DNA of 11,384 bases from Spirochaetota bacterium. GTDB lineage: Bacteria > Spirochaetota > B62-G9. How positions within the stretch are numbered: the first letter of the stretch is position 1; every line of letters begins with the position of its first letter. Made by a program: the position numbers and the translations under genes. Positions 1 to 7,403 of the stretch are shown one piece after another. The notes beneath the pieces were generated by a model. The model was not told where the DNA came from and made no database searches. It saw nothing but the letters and a program-made list of their open reading frames with translations. The DNA is taken from contig JALXDB010000235.1 of assembly GCA_026990615.1 (NCBI GenBank), positions 8,495 to 19,878 of the forward strand, given 5' to 3'.

Positions 1-121
1 AAGATTAGTACATAAAGGCGATAGAATAATAGTTATGTCATTTGCCTTTATTAATGAAGATGATGCATCTGCTTTTGAACCAATAATATTAAGGTTAGAC
101 GAGGATAATAATATATTATGA
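1..121 (+). CDS. panD: Aspartate 1-decarboxylase, C-terminal fragment (5' end outside window)
   Basis: Partial gene: only the last 39 codons (2-118) and the TGA stop (119-121) are present. The frame reads RLVHKGDRIIVMSFA, then a segment ending EPIILRLDEDNNIL. This matches the C-terminal part of PanD, where family members read roughly 'RLVQPGDKVIIISYA...EPKVVxxDExN'. PanD is a small (about 126 aa) cytoplasmic pyruvoyl-dependent enzyme. It converts L-aspartate to beta-alanine for pantothenate and coenzyme A synthesis, and self-cleaves at a Gly-Ser bond that lies in the missing N-terminal part. The identification therefore rests on the GD-(I/V)-I-x-x-S-(F/Y) core and the E-P-x-(I/V) strand. It faces the next gene tail to tail. 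A T-run at 133-139 follows, but with no GC-rich stem before it. Confidence 0.8.
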   Translation, partial: RLVHKGDRIIVMSFAFINEDDASAFEPIILRLDEDNNIL

Positions 122-202
122 ATTATGCGCCATTTTTTTAGTATTGAAAACTCAACATTGGCCTTAAAATTTGGCAGATATTTGAAATAACCATCTGATT
201 TG

Positions 203-949
203 CTATTTAAAAATCTCTTCCGCTCTGCTTAGATCCTGGTGCGTGTCTATCTCTACCCATTCATTTTGTTTGATTTCGAACACATGGAGATCTTTTTTTG
301 TTATGTTTTCCCCGATAACATGATCGAATAAGATCATGACGTTATTCTTATCCACAGCATCTTCTAGCCATTTGGCAAGTTCTGTACCGTAGTCGGGCTG
401 AACAACAAGGATACCTGAAGACATGTAATGGTTCTCTGCAATCTCTGCTGATTCTTCCTTTTTTAGAACACGAAGCTCTGTAATCTTTTTATCTTCGTCC
501 GTTTTTATTAGCACTTCGCCTTCTTTACCGTTATACTTACCGGCAAGATAGAAGGATCGATTGTTCATATTTTCCATTGCCTTTTTCAATGTGTTTGTTC
601 TGAAAAAGATATCGCTTTCAAGAACAATAGCTCCTCTTTTCAAAGTATCGGAGGCCAGCCACAGGGAGTACATATCGTTTGTTTCCATATATCTGTCGTT
701 GTGAACGTAAGATATCTTTAGTGCTCCGTAACTGCTGCCGATTTTTTCGGTAATTTTGCCGGCAAGGTAACCGGTGACAATTGTACATTCTCTTATGCCT
801 ATTTTATTGAGATTGCCGAGCATATTATCCATGATCGTTGTTCCGTTTACCTCGGTAAAACATTTTGGGGCATTGTCGGTTATAGGCTTAAGTCTGGTTC
901 CCTGTCCTGCTGCGAGAATGATGGCGTTTTTCACTGCATTCGTTGTCAT
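203..949 (-). CDS. Nucleotidyltransferase, LicC-like phosphocholine (or related) cytidylyltransferase
   Basis: 248-aa cytoplasmic enzyme of the sugar-nucleotidyltransferase (GT-A-like) fold. Visible motifs are the nucleotide-binding signature LAAGQGTRLKPIT (12-24) with K29, the metal-binding ESD (111-113, D113) and a second metal/product site EIDTHQD (233-239, D235). The stretch NDMYSLWL (91-98) closely resembles NNFYSLYL of pneumococcal LicC, and the C-terminal EID-x-x-QD also matches. By family knowledge such proteins form CDP- or UDP-activated head groups (CDP-choline, CDP-inositol, CDP-aminoethylphosphonate); the actual substrate cannot be read from sequence. The length fits a stand-alone single-domain transferase. 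The ATG at 947-949 is supported by AGGAAGG (955-961) with a 5-nt gap. It is divergent from the LPS-export pair, which fits an envelope role but does not prove one. No kinase, transporter or transferase partner lies beside it. Confidence 0.75.
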   Translation of the reverse strand: MTTNAVKNAIILAAGQGTRLKPITDNAPKCFTEVNGTTIMDNMLGNLNKIGIRECTIVTGYLAGKITEKIGSSYGALKISYVHNDRYMETNDMYSLWLASDTLKRGAIVLESDIFFRTNTLKKAMENMNNRSFYLAGKYNGKEGEVLIKTDEDKKITELRVLKKEESAEIAENHYMSSGILVVQPDYGTELAKWLEDAVDKNNVMILFDHVIGENITKKDLHVFEIKQNEWVEIDTHQDLSRAEEIFK

Positions 950-982
950 TTAAGCCTTCCTGTAACAAGGGGTTGATACTGC

Positions 983-1011
983 AATATAACAATATTCAAA
1001 ACCATTGAAAA
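983..1011 (-). promoter_or_regulatory. Putative sigma70-type promoter of the cytidylyltransferase-like gene
   Basis: On the - strand TTTTCA (1011-1006) and TATATT (988-983) are separated by 17 nt. The -10 is preceded by TGT (991-989), making an extended -10. Predicted transcription start is near 976, leaving a leader of about 27 nt that contains the AGGAAGG ribosome site. This is pattern matching by eye in AT-rich DNA; the spacing and extended -10 make it better than background. Confidence 0.42.
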
Positions 1012-1059
1012 GTTGTTTAAGAAGGATGGGTCCCGGATGCATCGTAGCATATGAGTTTA

Positions 1060-1088
1060 TTTATATTGAATTTTGGTTTATATTTAAT
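1060..1088 (+). promoter_or_regulatory. Weak candidate promoter for lptF-lptG(-uvrA)
   Basis: TTTATA (1060-1065) and TTTAAT (1083-1088) are 17 nt apart. This would start transcription near 1095, about 44 nt upstream of the lptF GTG codon. Each hexamer is only a partial match to the sigma70 consensus, and the surrounding DNA is AT-rich, so other hexamer pairs (for example TTGAAT at 1066-1071) cannot be excluded. Some promoter is expected here because the region is divergent and no + strand gene lies upstream. Confidence 0.28.
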
Positions 1089-1104
1089 GGCATAAGAGAT
1101 TTCC

Positions 1105-1132
1105 CCCACTCGATGGGAGCTATTGGTGGGAG
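1105..1132 (+). promoter_or_regulatory. lptF ribosome-binding site with possible competing hairpins
   Basis: The GGGAG at 1128-1132 lies 6 nt before the GTG start (1139) and is the best ribosome site. TGGGAG occurs twice, at 1114-1119 and 1127-1132. The upstream CCCAC (1105-1109) can pair with GTGGG (1126-1130), covering the ribosome site. Its first four bases, CCCA (1105-1108), can instead pair with TGGG (1114-1117), leaving the site free. Pairing is seen directly; any regulatory role is inference. Confidence 0.35.
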
Positions 1133-1138
1133 TTATTT

Positions 1139-2248
1139 GTGAAGATTCTTAGAAGATACATATTTTTAGAGTTTCTGTGGCCCTATCTGGGAAGTATGGC
1201 ATTTTTTACAATGCTTCTGCTCCTTGAAAGGGTGATGAGTTTTGTCAGGCTTGTTGCAAAGGGATATGCAACAATTTTTGATCTTTTCACCCTTGTCTTT
1301 TTTTCGATTCCTCCTACACTGGCAATTACCATGCCTATGTCGACTATTATGGGTGCGCTGGTGGCTGTCAGCAGACTTTCCAATGACAGTGAAATTACTG
1401 CAATGAGGGCAGCAGGCATCAGGCTTACATCCATATTTATGTCGCTTTATATTGCCGGTTTTTTAATTGGAGTATCGAGTTTTTTCCTGACGGATAGACT
1501 GGTTCCGATAGGGAATATAAAGTTTAGAACTCTTTACCAGAGGTTAACTATCGCAAGGCCGTCCATTCAGATTGATGTTCACAGCATAAACAAAATATCG
1601 AACATAACGCTTCTGGTGGAGGATGTTGATGAAAAAAGTGGTGATCTGATAAATGTCACAATATTCGAAAGAAAGAAGGGGGAAAAAACAAAAACGATAA
1701 CAGCAAAGAGGGGTTATTTTCTTCCCTACGATATTTCAGAGGATTATATGACTTTGAGACTTATAGATGGTTTTATCCTTAATCCATCCGTTTACAGGCC
1801 TGCTAAGGGGGACCTTGTATTTGACAGTACAAGATTCGGTGTTATGGATCTTTTTATCCCGATGTTAAAAAAGGAGATGAAGAATGTAGCGAAAACTCCG
1901 AGAGACATGAGTGTTAAGGAGATTCGTAATTATCTGACAAAATTAAAGGCGGGTTCAAGAAGCTACAATGTATACATTGTGGAGTTAAATAAAAAGTTTG
2001 CTGTTCCTTTTGCGTGCATACTGTTTGTTTTTTTAGGAACCCCCTTTGCTGTTACAAGGGGAAGGAGCGGCAGGGGGCTTGGACTCGGTATCGGGGTGCT
2101 TATCATTTTTCTTTACTATATATTCCTGTTGACTGTTGAGCGTATAGGGAAATCGGGGGTAATAAATCCCGCTCTTGCCGTATGGATACCCGACATACTT
2201 TTTGCAGTTGCGGGGGCTATAAATCTGGTATTGAGGAAAAAGGTGTGA
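1139..2248 (+). CDS. lptF: LPS export ABC transporter permease, LptF/LptG (YjgP/YjgQ) family, first copy
   Basis: 369-aa inner-membrane permease with the family layout. Three N-terminal membrane helices (about 12-34, 50-78, 97-118) are followed by a periplasmic beta-rich domain (about 119-285) and three C-terminal helices (about 287-304, 314-333, 343-365). Diagnostic stretches are LSNDSEITAMRAAGI (80-94), the cytoplasmic loop after helix 2 that in this family contacts the LptB ATPase, and FLGTPFAVTRGRSGRG (298-313). With LptG and LptB2, LptF extracts LPS from the inner membrane and passes it to LptC/LptA. The GTG start has GGGAG 6 nt upstream, and no better in-frame start was seen nearby. It overlaps the next gene by GTGA (2245-2248), indicating translational coupling. 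Calling the first gene F and the second G follows the usual order and is not proven; lptB, lptC and lptA are not in the window. Confidence 0.88.
   Translation: MKILRRYIFLEFLWPYLGSMAFFTMLLLLERVMSFVRLVAKGYATIFDLFTLVFFSIPPTLAITMPMSTIMGALVAVSRLSNDSEITAMRAAGIRLTSIFMSLYIAGFLIGVSSFFLTDRLVPIGNIKFRTLYQRLTIARPSIQIDVHSINKISNITLLVEDVDEKSGDLINVTIFERKKGEKTKTITAKRGYFLPYDISEDYMTLRLIDGFILNPSVYRPAKGDLVFDSTRFGVMDLFIPMLKKEMKNVAKTPRDMSVKEIRNYLTKLKAGSRSYNVYIVELNKKFAVPFACILFVFLGTPFAVTRGRSGRGLGLGIGVLIIFLYYIFLLTVERIGKSGVINPALAVWIPDILFAVAGAINLVLRKKV
2233..2247 (+). promoter_or_regulatory. Ribosome site fixing the lptG start at GTG 2245
   Basis: GAGG (2233-2236) lies 8 nt upstream of GTG (2245-2247), inside the last codons of lptF. 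The longer frame from ATG 2182 would add 21 residues (beginning MDTRHTFCSC) that do not resemble the family N-terminus. The GTG start gives a short basic N-terminus leading straight into helix 1, mirroring LptF. Confidence 0.65.
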
Positions 2249-3336
2249 AAATTTTTCCTGGTAAAACCTATTCCTTTTTTGTTGTAAGAGAGTTTTTGAA
2301 GGTATTTTTTGTATCGATTTTGTTTATAATGGGGTTGTCTTTCATTGTCAGAACACTCCAGCAGGTTGATGCCTTTAAGAGGTATTCGTTAATCAATATT
2401 ATAATAATCAGGTTGCTTGAAGCTCCTGAAATTATATCAAGGGAGTGCCTGCTTGCATCCAGCATGTTTGCCTCGGTGTATACAATGAGCATTCTTACAA
2501 GAAACCGTGAGATACTGGCCCTCAGAAGCTGCGGGATAAGTATTTATACTGTAATTTCTCCACTTATCCTTTTAGGATTTATCATAGCGTTGTCCTCTTT
2601 GATTTTTGAGGATCAGGTTGTTGTTAAAACAATTAAGATGGAGAAGAGGTACAGGGCTAAATTGGCGGGCCTGGAGAAGAATTTTTACAGGGACAGGTTT
2701 GATTTAATAGTATTTGGAGAAAATAACAGGGTTTTCAGAATTGACAGATACTTTTCAAAGTTAAAGGTAATGAAGGGAATTCTGGTTTTGAGAAAGGATG
2801 AAAAGGGAAGAATAGTAGAGAGAATAGATGCCGATGAGGCAAAATGGGATGGCAGGAGGTGGATTTTTTACAATGGAGTAAGGCGTGTCTTTGGAGACGA
2901 CGGCGAGCTCGTTGAAGAGGATCTTTTTAAAGAGTTTAAGAGCGATATCAAGGATTCTCCGTCCTCTTTTGCGAGGCCTGCGATCAGTGTTGATAATATG
3001 GGCATTAAAGAGGGCTATGAGTATATCAGGGCTTTGAAGAAAATGGGGCTTCCATATAAGAAGGATGAGACCAAGTTTCACAGAAGGATTGCAAGATCCG
3101 CCACCCTGTTCTTCGTAATATTGATTGGCCTCTCCCTTGGAAGTATGGATTTTAAGAATTCACTTGTTATCAGTTTTAGTTTAACTCTTGGTATCATTCT
3201 CGTGTTCTTTTTTATAATTGAGATTGGATACACTTTTGGGAGCACCGGTAAAATACCTCCTGTAGTGGGAGGATGGCTCGGGGATATTGTCTTTTCAATT
3301 GTTTCGGTCTATCTTATGAACAGGATTAGAGTCTAA
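2245..3336 (+). CDS. lptG: LPS export ABC transporter permease, LptF/LptG (YjgP/YjgQ) family, second copy
   Basis: 363-aa inner-membrane protein when started at the GTG overlapping the lptF stop. It has the same six-helix plan: helices near 12-38, 50-80 and 100-121, a periplasmic jellyroll domain of about 122-280, then helices near 283-300, 305-327 and 340-358. The family loop LTRNREILALRSCGI (84-98) matches the equivalent loop in the first copy. The periplasmic W201-x4-W206-x3-NG pattern is typical of LptG-type domains, where beta strands shield the LPS acyl chains. It is expected to form the LptFG heterodimer that, with LptB2, powers LPS extraction. The two paralogues differ widely in sequence, as normal for this pair. 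Cotranscription with lptF is near certain, and uvrA follows after 23 nt, so readthrough into it is likely. Confidence 0.87.
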   Translation: MKIFPGKTYSFFVVREFLKVFFVSILFIMGLSFIVRTLQQVDAFKRYSLINIIIIRLLEAPEIISRECLLASSMFASVYTMSILTRNREILALRSCGISIYTVISPLILLGFIIALSSLIFEDQVVVKTIKMEKRYRAKLAGLEKNFYRDRFDLIVFGENNRVFRIDRYFSKLKVMKGILVLRKDEKGRIVERIDADEAKWDGRRWIFYNGVRRVFGDDGELVEEDLFKEFKSDIKDSPSSFARPAISVDNMGIKEGYEYIRALKKMGLPYKKDETKFHRRIARSATLFFVILIGLSLGSMDFKNSLVISFSLTLGIILVFFFIIEIGYTFGSTGKIPPVVGGWLGDIVFSIVSVYLMNRIRV

Positions 3337-3360
3337 TTTAAAAATCTAATGCATAAATTA
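3334..3360 (+). repeat. AT-only inverted repeat spanning the lptG stop and uvrA start
   Basis: TAATTTA (3334-3340) and TAAATTA (3354-3360) are exact 7-nt inverted repeats around a 13-nt loop. The left arm begins with the lptG stop codon and the right arm ends on the first base of the uvrA ATG. The stem is all A/T and therefore weak; the arrangement is seen, the function is unknown. Confidence 0.4.
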
Positions 3361-6194
3361 TGGGTAAAGACAAAATAATAATCAGAGGAGCTAGAGCTCA
3401 CAACCTGAAATCCATTGATCTTTCTCTTCCAAGGGACAGGCTTATTGTTATCACAGGGTTATCCGGGTCGGGAAAATCATCACTTGCATTTGATACGATA
3501 TATGCCGAGGGGCAGAGAAGATACGTTGAATCGCTTTCGGCATATGCGAGGCAGTTTCTGGGTTTAATGGAAAAACCGGATGTCGATTACATCGAAGGCC
3601 TTTCACCTGCAATCAGCATAGAACAGAGAAAGACCCACAGAAATCCCAGATCAACTGTGGGTACAATTACCGAGATATACGACTATCTCAGGCTGTTGTT
3701 TGCAAGGATTGGAGTCCCCTACTGTTATAATTGCGGACGTGAGATAAAGAGTCAGACAGTTGACCAGATTGTAGACCGGATAATGGAGCTGGGAGAGAGA
3801 GAAAGGATTATTATATTCGCCCCGATCGTGAGGGGAAGAAAGGGAGAGTTTAAAAAAGTTTTTGAGGATGCTTCCAAAAGCGGGTTTGTCAGAGTCCGGG
3901 TGGACGGTAACATTTTACGACTTGATGAAACTGAAAATCTTCTGCTTGATAAGCAGAAAAAACACACAATAGATATTATAGTTGATAGGGTAACCGTAAG
4001 ACAGGAGAATAGAAGCAGGATTGCGGAATCTGTAGAGACGGCAAGCAATCTTACAGATGGTCTTGTGGGGATTATTCTCGCAGACGGGAGGGAAGAGCTT
4101 TTTTCTAAGAATCTCGCATGTGTGTACTGCGGAATAAGCTATCCCGAAATCCAGCCGAGGTTGTTTTCCTTTAACAGCCCATACGGGGCATGCCCGGAAT
4201 GCATGGGACTGGGATTAAAGCTTGAATTCGACCCTGACCTTGTAATCCCTGATAAAAATCTCTCTTTTAACGAAGGGGCCATACTGACACTTAATCCCAG
4301 ATATCCATGGGCACGGGATATCTTTTACATATTTTCAAGGCATTTCGGTATATCACCCGACACACCGATAAAGGATATACCTGAAGATAAGTACAGGATA
4401 CTTCTATATGGCGACAACTACGATGGAAGGGGAAGAGACAGGTACTACTTCGGATTCGAGGGTATTATAAAAAACCTCGAGAGGAGATACAGGGAAAGCA
4501 GGTCCGATCATATAAAAAAATGGATGGAAGAGTTTATGAAGGAAATTCCGTGCCCGGCCTGCGGCGGAAAGAGGCTTAAAAAGGAGAGTTTATCGGTAAA
4601 GATAACTGGTAAGTCAATAATAGATATAACGGAGATGACAATAGACGAAGAGATAGACTTTTTCAATAATTTAAAATTGAATGAAAGGGAGCATTTAATA
4701 GCGGATCAGATAATCAAAGAGATCAAGTCGAGACTCAACTTCCTTAAGAGTGTGGGTCTTGATTATCTCACCCTCGATAGAAAGGCCGAAACTCTTTCGG
4801 GCGGTGAGGCGCAGAGAATAAGGCTTGCAACTCAGATCGGTTCACAGCTTGTGGGGGTATTGTATATTCTTGATGAGCCAACAATTGGCCTCCACCAGAG
4901 GGACAATGCGAGACTGTTGGAAACCCTGTTTCATTTAAGGGATATTGGAAATACCCTCATCGTAGTGGAGCACGATGAGCAGACTATCCTGAGTGCAGAT
5001 TACATTGTTGATCTCGGTCCCGGGGCAGGTGAGCACGGTGGGTATATAGTTGCCGAAGGCCCTCCCGAGCAGATAATGAATAATCCCGATTCTTTAACAG
5101 GTAAGTATCTCCGCGGTGATATTCAGATACCGGTTCCACCAAAAAGACGGAGGGGAAACGGCAGGTATATAGTTTTAAAGGGGGTAAGGGAGCATAATTT
5201 AAAGAATATCGATGTAGCCTTTCCTCTAGGAACATTCATTGCAATTACAGGTGTCTCCGGCTCAGGGAAATCCAGCCTTGTGAACGATGTGCTGTATCCC
5301 GCGCTTTCCAATATGATATACGGTTCAAACTTGAACGAGGGCGATTACGACTCGATCGAGGGGGTTGAAAACATAGATAAGGTGATAAATATTGACCAGT
5401 CTCCTATAGGGAGAACCCCGAGATCAAATCCGGCAACCTATACGGGTGTATTTACGCCGATAAGAGAGCTGTTTGCTTCGCTTCCTGAATCAAGAATGAG
5501 GGGATATCAGCCCGGGAGGTTTTCATTCAATGTACCCGGAGGCAGGTGCGAGAACTGCCAGGGAGAGGGGACGATAAGGATCGAAATGAACTTTTTGCCC
5601 GACATTTACATAACCTGTGATGTCTGCAAGGGGAAGAGGTACAACAGGGAAACGCTGGAGATTAAGTACAAGGGCAAAACAATATCCGATGTGCTTGATA
5701 TGACGGTTGAAGAAGCCCTGGATTTTTTCAGTGCTGTGCCCCAGATAAAGAGAAAGCTAAAAACCCTGGAAGAGGTTGGATTGGGCTATATAAAATTGGG
5801 CCAGCCGGCCACCACTCTATCAGGCGGTGAGGCACAGAGGGTGAAATTATCCTCTGAACTTGCGAGGAAGAGCACAGGAAAAACCTTTTATATTCTTGAT
5901 GAGCCAACGTCCGGTCTTCACTTTGATGATGTAAGGAGACTTTTGAAGGTTTTACAGAGATTTGTGGATATGGGCAATACGGTACTGGTGATTGAACACA
6001 ACCTCGATGTGGTTAAAAATGCTGATTACATTATAGATCTTGGCCCGGAAGGCGGGGACAGGGGTGGCCGGGTAATTGCAACTGGCACTCCGGAGGAGAT
6101 AGCATCAAATCCTAATTCCTACACCGGCCAGTACCTTGCAAAATACCTCAAAGTAAAGGGAGCCAGAGAGGTAAAAGACGAAGTTAAGACTTAA
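3360..6194 (+). CDS. uvrA: Excinuclease ABC subunit A (UvrA)
   Basis: 944-aa cytoplasmic DNA-damage recognition ATPase of nucleotide excision repair, full length for the family (about 940). As a dimer it scans DNA with UvrB and loads UvrB at lesions. Both ABC modules are complete: Walker [10 protein letters not shown] (33-41) and GVSGSGKSS (631-639), signatures LSGGEAQR (479-486 and 820-827), and Walker [13 protein letters not shown] (501-512) and [12 protein letters not shown] (843-854). Zinc ligands are C254/C257/C278/C281 and C730/C733/C753/C756, the latter with the usual X2-X19-X2 spacing. Extra CxxC pairs sit at 122/125 and 398/401, as in other UvrAs. The N-terminus [16 protein letters not shown] is standard, so ATG 3360 is a good start. 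However, no purine-rich ribosome site lies in the 23 nt after lptG, and translation may depend on coupling or low structure. No LexA/SOS-like box was seen upstream. Confidence 0.97.
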   Translation: MGKDKIIIRGARAHNLKSIDLSLPRDRLIVITGLSGSGKSSLAFDTIYAEGQRRYVESLSAYARQFLGLMEKPDVDYIEGLSPAISIEQRKTHRNPRSTVGTITEIYDYLRLLFARIGVPYCYNCGREIKSQTVDQIVDRIMELGERERIIIFAPIVRGRKGEFKKVFEDASKSGFVRVRVDGNILRLDETENLLLDKQKKHTIDIIVDRVTVRQENRSRIAESVETASNLTDGLVGIILADGREELFSKNLACVYCGISYPEIQPRLFSFNSPYGACPECMGLGLKLEFDPDLVIPDKNLSFNEGAILTLNPRYPWARDIFYIFSRHFGISPDTPIKDIPEDKYRILLYGDNYDGRGRDRYYFGFEGIIKNLERRYRESRSDHIKKWMEEFMKEIPCPACGGKRLKKESLSVKITGKSIIDITEMTIDEEIDFFNNLKLNEREHLIADQIIKEIKSRLNFLKSVGLDYLTLDRKAETLSGGEAQRIRLATQIGSQLVGVLYILDEPTIGLHQRDNARLLETLFHLRDIGNTLIVVEHDEQTILSADYIVDLGPGAGEHGGYIVAEGPPEQIMNNPDSLTGKYLRGDIQIPVPPKRRRGNGRYIVLKGVREHNLKNIDVAFPLGTFIAITGVSGSGKSSLVNDVLYPALSNMIYGSNLNEGDYDSIEGVENIDKVINIDQSPIGRTPRSNPATYTGVFTPIRELFASLPESRMRGYQPGRFSFNVPGGRCENCQGEGTIRIEMNFLPDIYITCDVCKGKRYNRETLEIKYKGKTISDVLDMTVEEALDFFSAVPQIKRKLKTLEEVGLGYIKLGQPATTLSGGEAQRVKLSSELARKSTGKTFYILDEPTSGLHFDDVRRLLKVLQRFVDMGNTVLVIEHNLDVVKNADYIIDLGPEGGDRGGRVIATGTPEEIASNPNSYTGQYLAKYLKVKGAREVKDEVKT

Positions 6195-6255
6195 TTTTGC
6201 CATTTAATCGGTATGTAAGAATATATTGGAGAAATATGCATTTATTGTATTTAGT

Positions 6256-6294
6256 GCCTGACTTAAATAATGGAAAATTATAAGGTTAAGTGGC
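6256..6294. repeat. Imperfect palindrome in the uvrA / response-regulator convergent spacer
   Basis: ACTTAA (6261-6266) pairs with TTAAGT (6286-6291). Inside it ATAAT (6267-6271) pairs with ATTAT (6277-6281) around a GGAAA loop, with AAGG (6282-6285) bulged. Outside it GCC (6256-6258) can pair with GGC (6292-6294). This makes about 14 pairs in all. No T-run follows on either strand, so it is not a classical intrinsic terminator. It may act as a bidirectional 3'-end structure for two converging transcripts. The rest of 6195-6338 holds no supportable gene. Confidence 0.45.
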
Positions 6295-6311
6295 GTCCGA
6301 AAATATCTCTT

Positions 6312-6333
6312 TGAAGTGTTAATTCAAACTTCA
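6312..6333. repeat. Short inverted repeat near the 3' end of the receiver gene
   Basis: TGAAGT (6312-6317) and ACTTCA (6328-6333) are exact 6-nt inverted repeats with a 10-nt loop, just beyond the stop codon of the - strand receiver gene (6339). Without a T-run on the - strand side it is at best a weak terminator or 3'-end stabiliser. Confidence 0.3.
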
Positions 6334-6338
6334 GTCAA

Positions 6339-7403
6339 TCAGGCTGTTTTCAGGTTCTGTTTTGTGGTAAGGATTTCGATTACTGTAGTATACCTGTAAT
6401 TGCCCGTATTCATCGAAAGCCTTCCGCCCAGTATGTTGAAGATATCTCTGGAGAGATAGAGTTCTTTTATATACCTGATTTTTTTGCTGTGTACATCTTT
6501 GATTTCGCTTTCAATTATTATATATACCTTTGAATCATCATCTTTAATCTTAAAAGATATATCTTTTATAGGGAACTCAACGTATTCCAGAAAGAAGTAA
6601 AGAAGTGCAAATACGTAGCTGTCTTTAACCATTGGATGTGATGTATATCCGTTTAACTCGGGATTGTTTATTTTAATACCGCGCTCTTTTGCTATTGGAC
6701 GCAGAAATGACAGGGTAGTGTTGAGTATCCTGTCTATACTTAAAATCTTGCCCTCTGACGGATTTTTCCTGTTGAAATCTATGAGAAGTTCAATGGTCTT
6801 TTTAATTCTCTGGATACTTTTCTCAAGGATTTTAAGTTCCTCATCAAGCTCGTCTCTGTAGCCGGTTATTTTCCTGCTGAAGTTACGTTTAATCATATGA
6901 GTTGCAAGCATCATGGATTGAAGAGGATTGTTTATCTCATGGGCAATGCTAATGGCAAGTTTCGTTAGGAAGGATTTCTTCTCCTGCTTAATGATATTAA
7001 ACAGATGTTTCTTCTCGCTCAGCCTGTTTTCTCTAATTTTGGCCGCATTCTCAAGGATTTTTAGAAGATCGTCTGGTTTAAACTCCCCCTTTTTCAGGTA
7101 GTAAAATACATCCTCTTCTTTTGAATCTATCGGGGGCCAGTCGTTTTCGTAGCCTGTTATTATGATATTTACAATATCCTGATCAACGTAGTTTCTTACA
7201 TAATGAATAAGGTCTCTGCCCTTTATTCCTGGAAGCCTTAAATCATGTATGATTATGTCGTATTTCCCGTGACGGATTTTCTCTTTAGCTTCTATACCGT
7301 TTGAGGCAGTCTCGCATTCGTACCTTTTTTCTACTACCTTTTTTAAAAACAGCCTGTAATTTTCTTCATCTTCTATTATTAACACTGATATATTGGGCAT
7401 CAT
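6339..7403 (-). CDS. Receiver (REC) domain fused to HisKA dimerisation domain with degenerate ATPase domain
   Basis: 354-aa cytoplasmic signalling protein with no membrane segments. REC domain of about 5-122: acidic pocket E11/D12/E13, phospho-acceptor D54 (in IIHDLRLPG), T83 and K104, all the expected residues. A linker helix leads to a HisKA four-helix segment (about 140-212) with the canonical H-box IAHEINNPL (phospho-His H155). The C-terminal region (about 218-345) aligns with a HATPase_c fold from its flanks (LSFLRPIAKERGI, ILGGRLSM) but lacks the catalytic boxes. The N-box is replaced by FFLEYV, the DNGxGI box by ESEIKD, and the F-box plus glycine-rich lid are missing. It should therefore not bind ATP like a kinase and may act as a phosphotransfer or scaffold protein, as ChpT and Spo0B do. 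Its start overlaps the upstream kinase stop (ATGA, 7403-7400) with GGAG at 7412-7409. A second ATG immediately follows (7400-7398) and is an equally good start. No DNA-binding output domain. Confidence 0.82.
   Translation of the reverse strand: MMPNISVLIIEDEENYRLFLKKVVEKRYECETASNGIEAKEKIRHGKYDIIIHDLRLPGIKGRDLIHYVRNYVDQDIVNIIITGYENDWPPIDSKEEDVFYYLKKGEFKPDDLLKILENAAKIRENRLSEKKHLFNIIKQEKKSFLTKLAISIAHEINNPLQSMMLATHMIKRNFSRKITGYRDELDEELKILEKSIQRIKKTIELLIDFNRKNPSEGKILSIDRILNTTLSFLRPIAKERGIKINNPELNGYTSHPMVKDSYVFALLYFFLEYVEFPIKDISFKIKDDDSKVYIIIESEIKDVHSKKIRYIKELYLSRDIFNILGGRLSMNTGNYRYTTVIEILTTKQNLKTA

Noticed and set aside
106..139. Possible panD terminator (ATAATATATTAT palindrome, then T-run 133-139)
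   Set aside because: The palindrome is all A/T, lies inside the coding end and is separated from the T-run by about 13 nt, so it does not form a classical terminator stem.
172..203. CAGAT/ATCTG inverted repeat after the cytidylyltransferase-like gene
   Set aside because: Only a 5-pair stem with a long loop and no convincing T-tract; below the level I would call a terminator.
1036..1053. GATGCATC and CATATG palindromes in the divergent region, as operator candidates
   Set aside because: Short perfect palindromes occur by chance, and neither is repeated or positioned over a convincing promoter.
2182..2244. N-terminal extension of lptG from ATG 2182
   Set aside because: It would overlap lptF by 67 nt and add a Cys-rich segment foreign to the family; GTG 2245 has a ribosome site and fits the family N-terminus.
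2761..3081. 106-codon open frame on the - strand
   Set aside because: Antisense to the periplasmic domain of lptG; no motif or ribosome site supports it.
3300..3360. LexA/SOS box upstream of uvrA
   Set aside because: No CTGT-N8-ACAG or GAAC-type motif was seen in the lptG-uvrA junction; uvrA seems to be expressed from the lpt transcript or an unseen promoter.
3752..4048. 98-codon open frame on the - strand
   Set aside because: Antisense to uvrA, low-complexity Ser/Leu-rich product typical of a shadow frame.
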